Source of the DNA: Dipylidium caninum
Taxonomy: Eukaryota; Platyhelminthes; Cestoda; Cyclophyllidea; Dipylidiidae
DNA: 64,000 bases
Reading direction: 5' to 3'
Assembly (NCBI GenBank): GCA_017562135.1
Contig: QEYB01001436.1
Coordinates: 496,001 to 560,000, forward strand
This document shows, piece after piece, positions 42,395-53,475 of the stretch (the stretch's first letter is position 1; each line of letters begins with the position of its first letter). The translations under genes and the position numbers were made by a program. The notes beneath the pieces are model-generated. The model was given only the letters and a program-made list of their open reading frames with translations. It ran no database searches and was not told the origin of the DNA.

Positions 42395-45300
42395 GGGAGA
42401 CTGGGCAGTGGGATTGAAATCGAGCTTGTGGCCCTTTCCGCCATGGCAATGGGCCGATTCTGCCCCCGTCCAGCAGGTGCATTGCTTCTGTCTCAGAAGA
42501 CTGCGTCCAGTTTGCCTCGACTCTCGGCCGGACGGGTGTGCGATGGACGTGGCTTTCAGCTCAACCGCGGCTGTCTAATGTGCCCGCTTGTCGTCCCCAT
42601 CCATTGACCTCAGCCTCGTGGATGCCCCGTCGAGGTCTTCGTCGTCACGAATGTGAACACTTGCCAATCAGGGAGTGCGAAAGGCCTTCCTCGACGCCTC
42701 CAACCCGCCCCCACTTCATTCCAACTTCCGCTGCTTCCTCACACCACCACCACCACCACCAAAGGCAGCTGTTCCACCTCTCCGACACTTCGCCCTCACC
42801 GCCTTCTGCGCCACAGACCTCAGCATGGTGGAGGAGCCTACTGACCGGCGGGACTCGAGTGTCCTACGCGGAAATTCCTCCTTCCACCGCCTCGCCGCTT
42901 CTCTCCAGCTTTCCCCGCCGTTTGGGCCACTTTAGCTCGTGTTTCAAGGTCGTTCCGGACCTACTGTCGCCCTCCAAGGCGTGTCTATTACGGTGGGGCG
43001 AAGACAGCTACGACCTCGGTATCGCTCGTCTCCCCTCAGTCAGTCTTAAGCCCCTCCCACCTTCTCCTTCCCCTTCCCGTCGCAGAATCCTCTCAAAAAT
43101 GACCTCACTCCGCTGGGGCCAGAAGGAGTCTGGGCGACCATCGTGTCGTTCAGACACCGGCTGACACAAGTGAATCTTCCCGGCATCAAATCACAACTTT
43201 GTGATTCTCCACTGAGTCCACCCTCGCCGCAGAATGCCAAGGGACTCTAGCCTCCACCTCGCCGTTCGCCAAATGCCCTTCGGAGAAGGAGAGCCGAGAA
43301 GACGGTCGAGAGGTCGCTCTCACAACCCATTTTCCAGTTCCTCTGAGGATTTTGGAGTCGCTGCCCACTGGCGACACGACTTCGCGTTCTGTGACACTCC
43401 GGTGAGGCGTGTTGACAGTAAATAAATGCCTCTTTTGTTTTCGCACTCCTCAAGGCCGCCTCGGGGCGCCCTGCGATTGGCTGATTGGTCGACGAGCAAA
43501 TGAGGAGGCAACTTTGGCTGCAAGTCGATTGGTTGGCATTCAAAGTCAGGGGCGGGAGAGGCGGTGCTCTTCCCCTCGGTGGCCCTCGTCTCTCTCCCTT
43601 CTTGTTCCCAATTCAGGGTGGTGGAGGAGGCTTGAACACGTCTCTGAGGCTTGTACCGGCCCTCTTCTCAGCATCGTCCCCTTCGCAGTCCTTCGAGCGC
43701 TTCGCCTGCGCGAGCGCCCTCTTTGGAACGAAGCAGTGGCTCCTCGAACCCTCGGAGTTTGTAGGCGGGTAGGTGGATGGAGATTCAGACGCCCACGAGG
43801 GGCGAACAGAAGGTTGGAGGCAAAAGGACTGCAGGGGCGAGTGTCTCGAAGGTCTGGCAGGTCGCAGGAAATTTCACCGGTCAGCCGAATGGGGAGATGG
43901 ACTCAGCGGGAAACTGCGATGACTTTGTTGAATCTTGGCGGGACGCGCGATCCCCTTTGCCCCGGAGAATTTGAATGATCGCGTCAGGGCTAAAGTCACC
44001 AGTCTGTGGGAGATGGAACTCAACCACGCAACAAATCCTCCTCTTTTTGGCTCGTGCGTCTGTCTTCTCTCGAGGCTGAGAAAAACACCGCCCTGAAACA
44101 CGACTCATCTTCTCAACTTGGCTCTCATTGCCTCCGTTTTTGCCCCTTTCGAGCCGCACCCGCCCCTTCACTCCGCCGGCCCGCCGACGTGCCAGCCGGC
44201 GGCACAGCCACCGCCCGCCCAATCTCCCCACTTCCCCCCACCCTTCTCCTTCCCCCTCGTCCTCCTCTTTTTTCCCTCAAAAGGCTACATTTGTTTAAAA
44301 AAAACTGCTTATAGCACCGATTGCTAGTCGGGGAATGTCGGCATTTGCCGACATGACCGCAGGAAGAAACACGACGAGGTGGAAAAGGGGAGTGCAATCG
44401 AACAAGGAAAGGCGTAAAAAAGTGGAGGGGAAGCGGAGGAAGGAGGCGGTGTGGGTCGGGGTGGAGGGGTGGGGGCGGCCGCCGAGGAGCGGGAAATGGA
44501 AGGGAGGAGAGTGTGCGGGGATGTCGGGGGCGGCGGCGGCGGACAGAGCGGACTCAGTGAGATTTTCGCCTCAACTTTTCTCCTCTTTATTACTGTTGCT
44601 GCTCCTGCCGTTGATGTCGCTGTTGGTGTTGGTGTTGATGTCGGTGTTTCGTTTTAATTTAGCAGTGGGGAAAGTCGACTGCCCCTGAGTGTGGAGGGTC
44701 TCCCCACGCGAAACTCGTCTGCATGGGGGTTGGAGGCAGAATTGGCCAGACAGGGCGAGGTGGGACGGTCGCGTCCGGGCCTGCTCTCCAGGTGGAAAGC
44801 ATTCCAGACTGGCCCCGACCCCGGCGACCACCGCTACAGCAGACAGCCGCGTGCCGATTTCTGGGAGATCGTGGGACTCGTGGAGAGCAGCTAAGCACTC
44901 TCAACAGAGCTGCCAAAGTCTCGCCATCCGCAGCCACCTGCGGGTACGTCTGGCAGACGTCCTCCGCCGTCAACATCCTCGTCCGCAGTCGCCCAATGGC
45001 TCCGTTTCGTCCGAGACCACGACAGCCCGGAGGACGGGGAAGCGGGGCGAAGGGGGAGGGAGAGGAGGAGTCACGGGAGCCTTCACGAAGACGCATGCAC
45101 GCAGTCGCCACGGGGACTCACATCAACGAAAAGACATTCACTAATTCCACACTCTCTCTCCAAGACTCGCCGAGAGCCTCTCCACAGAAATGTGGCCTCC
45201 CCGGCAGATGAGCGGAAGAGAGGCATGGAACTCTCGTTTTTCCGCCTCTCTCCTCAGTAACATTTACGTAGATCCTTTCCAATCGCCCCTGACGCCTTCC

Positions 45301-45511
45301 ACAACCCCTCCCGCGCATCGTCCTACAGCGCACTCCGCCTCATTTTCAAGCATTACGACTGCACGCATTCTCCTCTCGCCATCACCGCAAACAATCGACC
45401 CCTTCAGCCGTCGGTGCCACTTTATCATGACTTCCATGTGATGGCACTTTCCGGCGGTGGCAACTCGCTGTTACCAGTCGCCTCCTCACCCGTGACTCGT
45501 CTCGCTACTCT

Positions 45512-45623
45512 CCACCACCACCCTCACCACCCTCACCACCCTCACTCCACCACCACCACCACCACCACCACCACACACCACCACCACCACCACACCACCA
45601 CCACACCACCACCACCACCACCC
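45512..45623. repeat. (ACC)n imperfect microsatellite
   Basis: Over 100 bp of CAC/ACC triplets with interruptions (CTCACCACC first, then pure CACCAC). The poly-Thr, poly-His, Gly and Val frames seen here come from the repeat. Confidence 0.9.
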
Positions 45624-46542
45624 CCGCCTGTCCCCGAGCCCGTGGAAGGGTCGCGGATGGCCTCGAACTCTCCTCCTCTCCTCCTTTCTGCCCACGGGAC
45701 GAGGCCAAGCACACATGCACACACACACACAGAGAGGCACGTGTGAGAAGAATGACAAAATACCCATTTACTTGACGTGAACGACTACAATGGCAATGAC
45801 AGTGACAGTGGCGTCAGCCAATGAGGGATTTGAGAACGGCACTCCACTCCACCTTCCGTTTGCCCACGCTTTTCCTAAACCGCTGTCTCCCGCCCCCTGT
45901 GGAGGGCGCGCGAGCAACTGCATCGGAGACATTCTCCTTCGGGCGGATGGAGGGAAGGCCGGCGACACGGTGGCGGAGGTGGAGGACGAGGAAAAGGAGA
46001 AGAAGGCTGGTGTAGAGGCGATGCAGAAAGGCGATCATTGAAGTTGGGGCGGAGAGTTTGTGGGCGCAGTTAAATAGACGCAGCCGCGGCAACATGTAGG
46101 GGTTGTGCAAGCGCGGTGAGGTCGTCCCTCCTGCTCCGCGCCCTCAGGATGACGCCAGTGCCGGTGAAAGGGTCAGGCGGTGGCGAGGTGATTTGCGTCG
46201 TGCGAGTTCAAGTTGCCAGCCTCCGCGTGCCTCCGTTGGCCCGCTACGTCTTCTCGCTCGCGTCATCCCAGTTGGTCAGCTCAACGTGTCCCACCAGAGC
46301 AAAGGCTGGCGCCCCGCCAAATTGCCACCCTCCGCAATTAGCTAACTCTCCTCTCGCTCTGACAGCGTGTGGGTGCTCTTTTCACTCTCAAGTTCACACT
46401 CCCCGCTCTCTTCCCCTCCCACTCTCGACCACCATGCCAAAGAGGCGAACGCAGCACTTGGCTCAGGGATGTCGAGAGAGAAGAAGAAGTGCTCCCACTG
46501 CACCGATTGGAGCCCACTGCCTCACACGCCTCTCGCCCACCT

Positions 46543-46605
46543 CCTCCTCCTCCTCCTCAGTCTCCTCCACCTCCTCCACCCTCCTCCTCCTCCTCCTCCT
46601 CCTTC
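46543..46605. repeat. (CTC)n imperfect microsatellite
   Basis: CTC-rich tract directly before the dispersed repeat copy at 46.6 kb. The other copy of that repeat also follows a CTC/CTTCTC-rich tract on its own strand. Confidence 0.85.
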
Positions 46606-46620
46606 TTTTCCCCGTCTACC

Positions 46621-46754
46621 ATCGATGAGCATGAGATCTCGTCTGTCTCAAGAAGATAAAAGGAACTCACTAACGCATGAGACCGTTAAGCGGTCAGGCA
46701 GACAGGCAAGTAGGCAGGCGGGCAGACAGATGGTGTGAGACACTTCTCGGACAA
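46621..46754 (+). repeat. Dispersed repeat, copy 1 (inverted partner at 50.7 kb)
   Basis: Matches the reverse complement of 50676-50793 with scattered substitutions and small indels. The shared order is GAGCATG, CAAGAAGATAAAA, AACTC, CTAAC, GTTAAGCGGTC, GACAGGCA, then TGGTGTGAGACACTTCT. The frame reading MSMRSRLSQEDKRNSLT is also conserved in the partner. There are no terminal inverted repeats or target-site duplications that I can see. Confidence 0.75.
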
Positions 46755-47512
46755 TGGATCCTCCTCTTTTCATTAGCCAAGTAAAAAAGCTGTGGTTGAA
46801 TTTGCTGCCTTCTACCCTCTCCTCCTCAAGTGCGTTTAAACTTTTCCGTTTAATGTCATTACGTTCTGCGCAATAAATCAACACAGCCCGAGAAAGGCAG
46901 GTTAACTGGAGTACATAAAATTGTTTACTAACGGACTGGTATGAGGCATATAACGAAATCAGGCAATGAACCTTAATGACCATAAAAATGTGTGCTTATG
47001 GCAGTATGAGAAGACGATATAATGAGCTGCTCTGAGGCGAAAAAGAGTGTGTTTCGCACTATGATAATATTCACTGTTAGACAACCGGAATTTTGACATC
47101 TTTGAAATGGAATTCAGATCACTTTCACTGTCGTTTTGCGCTTTTGTTACCTTTGGCCTTTGATGGCAGCATCTCCTGAACTAAAGCTGGTAACTTGTGA
47201 AAATTTAAGAAATTTTAATTCATTCCTTTATTTTCCGCCTTAATTTATTGGTACTTGCCCCATTCTTGCCCTTTTTCCTTATCGGTTTAATTCGGAATGT
47301 CATCTTACATCTTTTACCTCAATGGTATTTATTCTCACTACGTTCCTATCCTGCGCTAAGATAAGTCATGAAATTCAACCTTATTTTATTCCCCACGCAT
47401 GATGGGAGGCGAGTTATTGTTTATTTTAATGATTCCAACCAATCATCTAACTGCATGCCTAAATTTCTCTCTAAAACGCTACCTGCGCTCGAAGTGTGCG
47501 CGCGCGATTGCT

Positions 47513-47614
47513 ATTGGACAGTCTTAGCCAATCGGTCGCCTGGCACCCACCTGCTCTTTGATTGGGTGAGTCATCCTATAAAAATCAGTCGCCCTAACCG
47601 CTGGTTATATGATG
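47513..47614 (+). promoter_or_regulatory. CCAAT/AP-1/TATA core promoter without a known gene
   Basis: In 75 bp there are ATTGG (47513-47517), CCAAT (47528-47532), ATTGG (47561-47565), an AP-1-type TGAGTCA (47567-47573) and TATAAAAA (47577-47584). About 30 bp downstream, near the expected start of transcription, are two in-frame ATGs (47609 and 47612) and then a GTGAGT donor at about 47655. The order and spacing are those of a strong Pol II promoter. I cannot name the gene; a first exon of about 15 codons would be spliced to something I did not find. Confidence 0.45.
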
Positions 47615-48729
47615 GCACGCGTCTGCTCTGAAATGTCTGGGGCTCAACGTTTTGTGAGTTTGACACTATTTGTGTTGTCTCGTACGTTGAAAACCCGTTT
47701 TTTCTGGAAAATTGTATTCCCGAAAAAGTTTTTTTCCCATGTATTGGCCAGATATTCTCGTTTTGCACATTTCTAACTTTCTTTCTCGATATTCACACCC
47801 TTCTTACTTGTTAGTACATACTTTTAAATGGTTCTTCAGACATCTATTCGTAAATACAAATGAAGGAGTTCCTTAACTCTTTGACCGCGAGATTCCCACA
47901 TTATGGCCATGATGGGCAAATAAACCGTCCACCTATCGACAGACAACCGGTGTCTTTTGGATTAAGAGAGGAATTTATTTTAGCTGGGGTATCGGTTACA
48001 ATTGTTTTCTCTTTCCTTCCGATCCTTTCACAATGATTCGAAAATGCACAGAAATTTTCACATTCTAACGGCACTATTTTGCCAGAGAACACAATTGCCT
48101 CGATTAAGACCAGTTGATGTCTGGATCTCGGCCGTTTCTCACAGCCAAGCCATCCTTAATCCTCTGTGCAATGCGGTTAGTAGGGCATAGCCTACGCCGC
48201 CTAGGAAAACCAACTCATTTGCGGTTTTCCCTTTCACTTAGCGTTCTTCCCAAACCTCGCTCAAAGTTAGTTCGACGCTAAACTCCTTTTACCGTTGAAA
48301 TATTTCGCTCCTTTGTCTGTCTCGTCTCTCTCTTCTTGGCGTTTCTAAAGCCCGCCTTCTGTGATGCCTTTCGACGACTATGACTGCGTCACCAGCTGTC
48401 GCTCGGCTGCCACTGATAGTCGTGGACGGGGCTTTGCTCTTCTCCCTCCTCCTTACCCCGTCTGTCAAATTAGTTTGTGCTCATGTCATGACAAGATCAT
48501 TTCGCACCGACGTTGGGCACGTAATATCCCACAATAGTTGCCTCTTGCTGTGATATTCGGTTTGTTTCGACCGACGGCACGGTGTTGTCCCCCCCCCCCC
48601 CTTCGTGCCGCATTTCTCTCCGACTCCGGTCAGAAATATCACCCATTTGCGTAATTGACGGCAGCACGGTAGCTTTCGCGACCCAGTCCGGTCATTCGCC
48701 TTCCCTTCCACGCCTTTCAGCGCGCAATA

Positions 48730-49955
48730 ATGCCGCCGCCACCAAATCGTCCCCTTCCGCCAATTCCCCCGCCAGAGGAAGAGGCGGCACCACGAGTTTC
48801 GCGACATCGACAACCATCCTCGACCGGAAAGAAGACGCAGACACCAGGGGATTCCACGACGACGCCACAAAGTCTTCGCGTGGTCCCACGAATGGGCACC
48901 CGCAGTCATCCGCGTGGTGGGCGACCCTCAGGATCCACCGTCTTTGACGTTGCCAAGGCGACACCTGCTGAATCCCGTCCTTCAGTTACGCCCTCCACGT
49001 CCTCGTCCTCCTCCTCCTCCTCGGGCTGTGAGGGCGCCACTCTCGGTAGGTTCGGGGTGCTCTCTTCACTCCCCATTTGCGTTGCAGCTTCCACCTCGCT
49101 TGGGTGCTTCTGGCTACTCGTTTATAACATTTTGTCGGGCATATTTGTCTTTGTGGACAGTAATTTGCCGTCCTTTTCTATTCAAAAAAGGACGTGGTAG
49201 GAAAAACGGCCGTCATTTTGCCGGCGCCTTTGTTGACTTGGTTACAAAGTCCAAACTGTGTTATTTTTTTGCCGGAATTATTTCAACTCCTGAGCCGTCC
49301 AAAAGTGACATTGACCTGGCGTCAGGCCACACTGATCCACTTCCTTCTTGTAGAATCGCACGGAAGATCGAAGCAAGACTACATGAAGATCGCGTCGCAC
49401 GCCTGTCTCTTCAACTTCAGCGTCAGCCTTCAAGAGTCCGATGACGGTTACACCTCGTTGAACGCCTTGGACAGTCTGAAGCACCCACACCGCGATCCTC
49501 GGCCCTGTCAGGAGTCCTCACAGAGGAAGCAACAGACCAAAGAATGCGACACTAGGCAAAAATCTCGGCCCCGCGGTTCCCTCGCCTCCCCACGCTCCTC
49601 TGCCTCCGCTTCCACCTCCTCTTCCTCCTCCTCCTCCTCCTCCTCCTCCACCTTCGACGACGAGGGGACTCTCGTTTGCACCAGCGGGAAAGACTCTGAT
49701 CCACCCGTAGACGGGATGTACCGTTTGAAGATCAAATCGGCGTCCGCCTCGGCCCCTCAATTCCACGGAAACAAACGTCTGGTGCGAAAGTACCGAATGA
49801 AGAGGCGGGAGGAGGGCGTAGAAGCGCCGCCGAAATCCGTCTCTCTGGACCGGGAGCGCAGACGCCACCTTCAGCGTCAACGCGACAGGCTGAGGCGAGA
49901 GGAGGGGAGCGGCCACAACTCGCCCTGTCGTCTGGTCACCATGTTAGTCGTCTAG
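48730..49955 (+). CDS. Hypothetical two-exon gene, weak
   Basis: Exon 1 (48730-49045) opens with ATG and encodes a Pro-rich start (NRPLPPIPPPEEE, an SH3-ligand-like run), then a Ser/Thr-rich part ending at a CTCG|GTAGGT donor. Exon 2 could start at 49201 (GTGGTAG acceptor), which keeps phase and opens about 250 codons: a hydrophobic, helical part, a second poly-Ser tract (49616-49650), then a basic Arg/Lys-rich C terminus ending at TAG 49955. An alternative acceptor at 49190 would use another open frame. No family is recognised. The poly-Ser tracts come from TCC microsatellites, so much of the openness could be compositional. It is the best candidate in this half of the window, but unproven. 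Confidence 0.3.
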
Positions 49956-50675
49956 ACGGCCACAGCCCCCACGAAGCGGGATTTTTGTGTACATACGACA
50001 TGTGGTATTTTTTCATCCGACGATAAAGTGATTTCGCCCATAGCCGAGCTGTCATTTCTGCCATTCGGGGGGTCGAAGAACTGGTGACTGGGGGCATTCG
50101 CCTTGAAATGTAACCACAAGCTCCGCCTGGGCGGTGCGTTTAGGCGCCTGGACGTGGGGCCACCAAACGAAGGTCTTCCAACTCAGTTGGGGGACGCTAA
50201 GGGTCTCGAGAGACCTTTGGCCCTCGCTTCCGCTGAATTTGTCCATCTTTAGGTTGAGGTTCCATGGTTGCGGACTTCTTTTCGAGGGAGACTGCGGGAT
50301 CACTCGCCAGTCAAGGTCGGCAGAGCGCGGGGATTGTTACGAGGTCAGAATAAGCCGTGACATGACCCTGACCGCTCACCGAGAGGACAGTCGGGGGCCA
50401 ATCGCGCCGTCGCACGAAACAGCTACTTCTTCCTCGATTCCAACGCTGCGAGACGGTTGCTCGGATGATCTCCGCACCGCCACACACACAGACTCCTTCG
50501 GAGGGTGAGGCGCTCCCTCCCGACCGCCCACCGCCTGCGACGAGGACGATGGTGGCGGTGGGGACGGTGACGTTGGGACGTGGGCGAATGTTGGCCGCCC
50601 ACCGCTACTTGAATGAGTGAAGGGGCAAATAGAGCCAGGAGTTTGCAGCGTTCTGTTGCAGTTGGCCAAGTGAAG

Positions 50676-50793
50676 TGTCCCAGAAGTGTCTCACACCATC
50701 TGCCTGCCTGTCTGTCCGACCGCTTAACTGCCTTTTGAGTTAGCGAGTTCTTTTTATCTTCTTGAGGCGGACGAGGTCGCATGCTCATTGATT
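50676..50793 (-). repeat. Dispersed repeat, copy 2 (inverted)
   Basis: Reverse-complement partner of the copy at 46.6 kb, about 3.9 kb away. On the minus strand the frame reads MSMRPRPPQEDKKNSLT, conserved with copy 1. Similarity also includes a CT-rich stretch before it (to about 50830). Confidence 0.75.
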
Positions 50794-51402
50794 GGGGACG
50801 GAGAAGAGGAGGAGAAGGAAAAGGAAGAGGAGAAGGCGGAGGCAGAGGGCTAAGATCAAACAGTCTTCCCTTCTCTCCCCCCTCTCTCCTCCTCCCTCTC
50901 CCCCTCCCCGTCCATCTACTCGTCCTCCTATCCGTTTGTCTCGCTGTCTGTCTGTCGATCGCTGTGTTCTGAGCAATCTCGAGGTCACAGGGTGGGTGGC
51001 TGAAGAGCACGCGGCCACTGATTGATGCTACGCCGCACTGTCCAGTCGCAGACGTCGATCACTGCGACGTCAACTAAGGAGGCGGGGGGGGGGAGGGAAG
51101 ATGGCCCCGTAAATGGGGCGGGTGAGGCGGAAGAGGAGGGCGGGAGTTGGTGGGTGCGGAGCAGAGTCGAGGCGAGGCGCGGAGAGTACGAGAAGTGTGT
51201 GAGTGAAGTAACTGCATGGACGGGGAGGAAAATGGGGCGTTGCGCGCCACCTTAGCCATTCCATTTCCGCTTCTGCGTTGAATCAGTGCTCCTTCTTCTT
51301 CTTCTCCGTATTCGCCTTCGCCTTCTACCTCTTTTCTCCCCACTCCTTTAACGTCTGTGTTTGCACCACGACCACGTCCGAGGACAGAATAGAACTTCAT
51401 CT

Positions 51403-51438
51403 AGGCTGAGGCTGAGGCTGAGGCTGAGGCTGAGGCTG
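51403..51438. repeat. (AGGCTG)n hexanucleotide repeat
   Basis: Six tandem units. Confidence 0.95.
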
Positions 51439-53445
51439 GGATGGAGGCAGAGGGAAATGCAGGAGAAGAGGAGAGGAAGAGGAAAACGGTGGAGACGAGG
51501 CTCAGGCCAGAGAAGAGCATGCGCAAGTGAAATTGGCAGTTGAGTGGAGTGGAGGTGGGGCGAGGCGGGGCGTGGCGGGGTGGGAGAGGGGCAGCTGTAG
51601 GAGTCTTGTGGAGGTGGTGGTGGCTGCGCTTATCCGATTTGTCAGACGAGCTTTGGATTGACGGACGCAATGATTGGCCTGTGAACGATGCTCGCGCGGG
51701 ATGATGGACACGGAGGAGGTGGATGTCGTCGTCCTCGTCGTCGAGGGACGACCACCACCCCCGCCAAGGGGGACAGAGGGGGGACACGTGTACGCGTGGC
51801 GGGCGGGTGGGCGGTGGCGGTGGGCGGTGGCGATGCTCTGCCTCTCTCGCGAGAGCACACAGACGTCGTCTGACTGGGGCGTTTGTGGGGCCAAGTGGCA
51901 GACTGGGAAGAGGATGATTGACGCTGTCATGACGTGAACAACAGTCCTGTGGACGAAGTCACGCCTCAGTGGACGATCCTCTCGTCTCTCGGGGTGGGCG
52001 TTGTTGTTTTTGTGCACAGGCGTGGGTGGTGGGACGTGTGGGTGAGGTGCAGAGTGCCGCAAAGTGGACGGTGAGGAAGAGGAGGAGAAGGAGAAGCGGA
52101 CGAAGTCAGCCTCCACCGTCCACGCAGTTGGAGACATCGAAGGTGGGCGGGAGGCGTCTCTTGGACAGCGCTTCGTGGCATGACTGACAGAGGAGGAGGA
52201 GGATGATGGAGAGGAAGCGGGAAGAAGGACGAGACCGTCTTTTCCTCCTCGACGTCTACACCTCCGCCTGTCTTCGGTGGGGCGGCAGGAGGCTGGCACG
52301 TGAGGGTGGCCAGATGGTAGCTGATGGTTTGTTCTCTTCTTCGCCATCTCCGTCAGTCGAGAAAGCACAAATGTCTGGAAAGTGGTTCTTTGTAGTAAAC
52401 TATTCATGGCCTTGGGGTTGGATGCTCTATTTCTTGAATCTCTTCCCTCCTGACCGGCGCTGCTTGCCTCGCCCCTCCGGCACCCTCAGCTCAGCCCGCA
52501 ATGGGGCTTAAACACCACTTGCCTGGCCGGAGTTCATCATCTCGGAGTGAATCACCGGGCAAGACAATCTCCCCTCCCCTGAGGCCGTACTGCCTCCCGC
52601 CTCCGGACGCTCGGGACGCCGGTTGCCCGCGGCAGAGCAGAAGGCAACCGTCCACTCCTCGTTCTGCCCTCTAATCACCACAGCCCCGCATTCTGCGCCG
52701 CATTCACCCACGAAACTTACTGCGTCTCATTAATTAATGAAAAACTCTCCCAAGTGAGCTCGGCCGTCTCCGCCCCGGAGGCGGTTCACGAGGCCACCCA
52801 GCCTGGTGTCCCTTTGACTTGGCCGAGGCATCTCAAGCAGAATTTCTAATTATCCCCGACCAACGAAATAACCTGCTCACTCGCCTCAGGTTAAGCTTAA
52901 TTTTGTGGGGGGAGAGGAGAATTTGGAGGAAGAGGAGGAGGCGGTAGGGGGGGGGGCGTGTTGGAGCTCGACAAGGGGGCGGGAACATCAAATCTTCTGG
53001 AGATTTGGTAGCCTATTAGAAGGCCTTAACCCGTCTCCGAAGCCATTTACTACTCCATGAGATTTCGGCGAGGTTCTTCAACAAATGTTTTCCACGCTTA
53101 TAACTCGCGCGGTTGTCAAACCTCACCAGGTGGAGCTGGGGAGGGGAAGACCGTGACCAAGTCGTCTGGATTGCGTCGCGAGAACTAAACTCCCCACTTC
53201 TCCCAATGAGACGACTATTTGCCGCTTTCCCACTGTACCCCGTTAATAAAAACCAGTGTTACCTGCCCCAAATTGCATTTAAGACGAAGAGAAAGGTTAC
53301 TTTCCTCCGCACAGATTCGGCGGCACCCCCTTCCGTCCTCCCTCCGCCAGGGGGAGGTGATTTTGCCTGCCACTTACTCATTTCCATTTAAGTAATATGT
53401 GCAAGGAGGTCGGAAGGCATAACGAAGCGGGTTAAACTACTACTA

Positions 53446-53475
53446 CTGATGATGATGATGATGACGATGATAATG
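53446..53475. repeat. (GAT)n microsatellite
   Basis: Short ACT then GAT/GAC triplets with interruptions. Confidence 0.85.

Larger units (their letters stand above)
38150..46542. other. GC-rich, microsatellite-bearing region without a supported gene
   Basis: I read both strands for conserved exons and found none. Open frames are common because of base composition and are rich in Ser, Pro and Arg. The region holds the simple repeats listed separately and a perfect 8-bp inverted repeat around one base at 42313-42329. A palindromic ATTAATTAAT-type site lies at about 42043. It may be intergenic, or introns and regulatory DNA of a gene whose exons lie outside the window. Confidence 0.4.

Noticed and set aside
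45486..45767. Gly/Val-rich and Thr/His-rich frames
   Set aside because: Translations of the ACC microsatellite.
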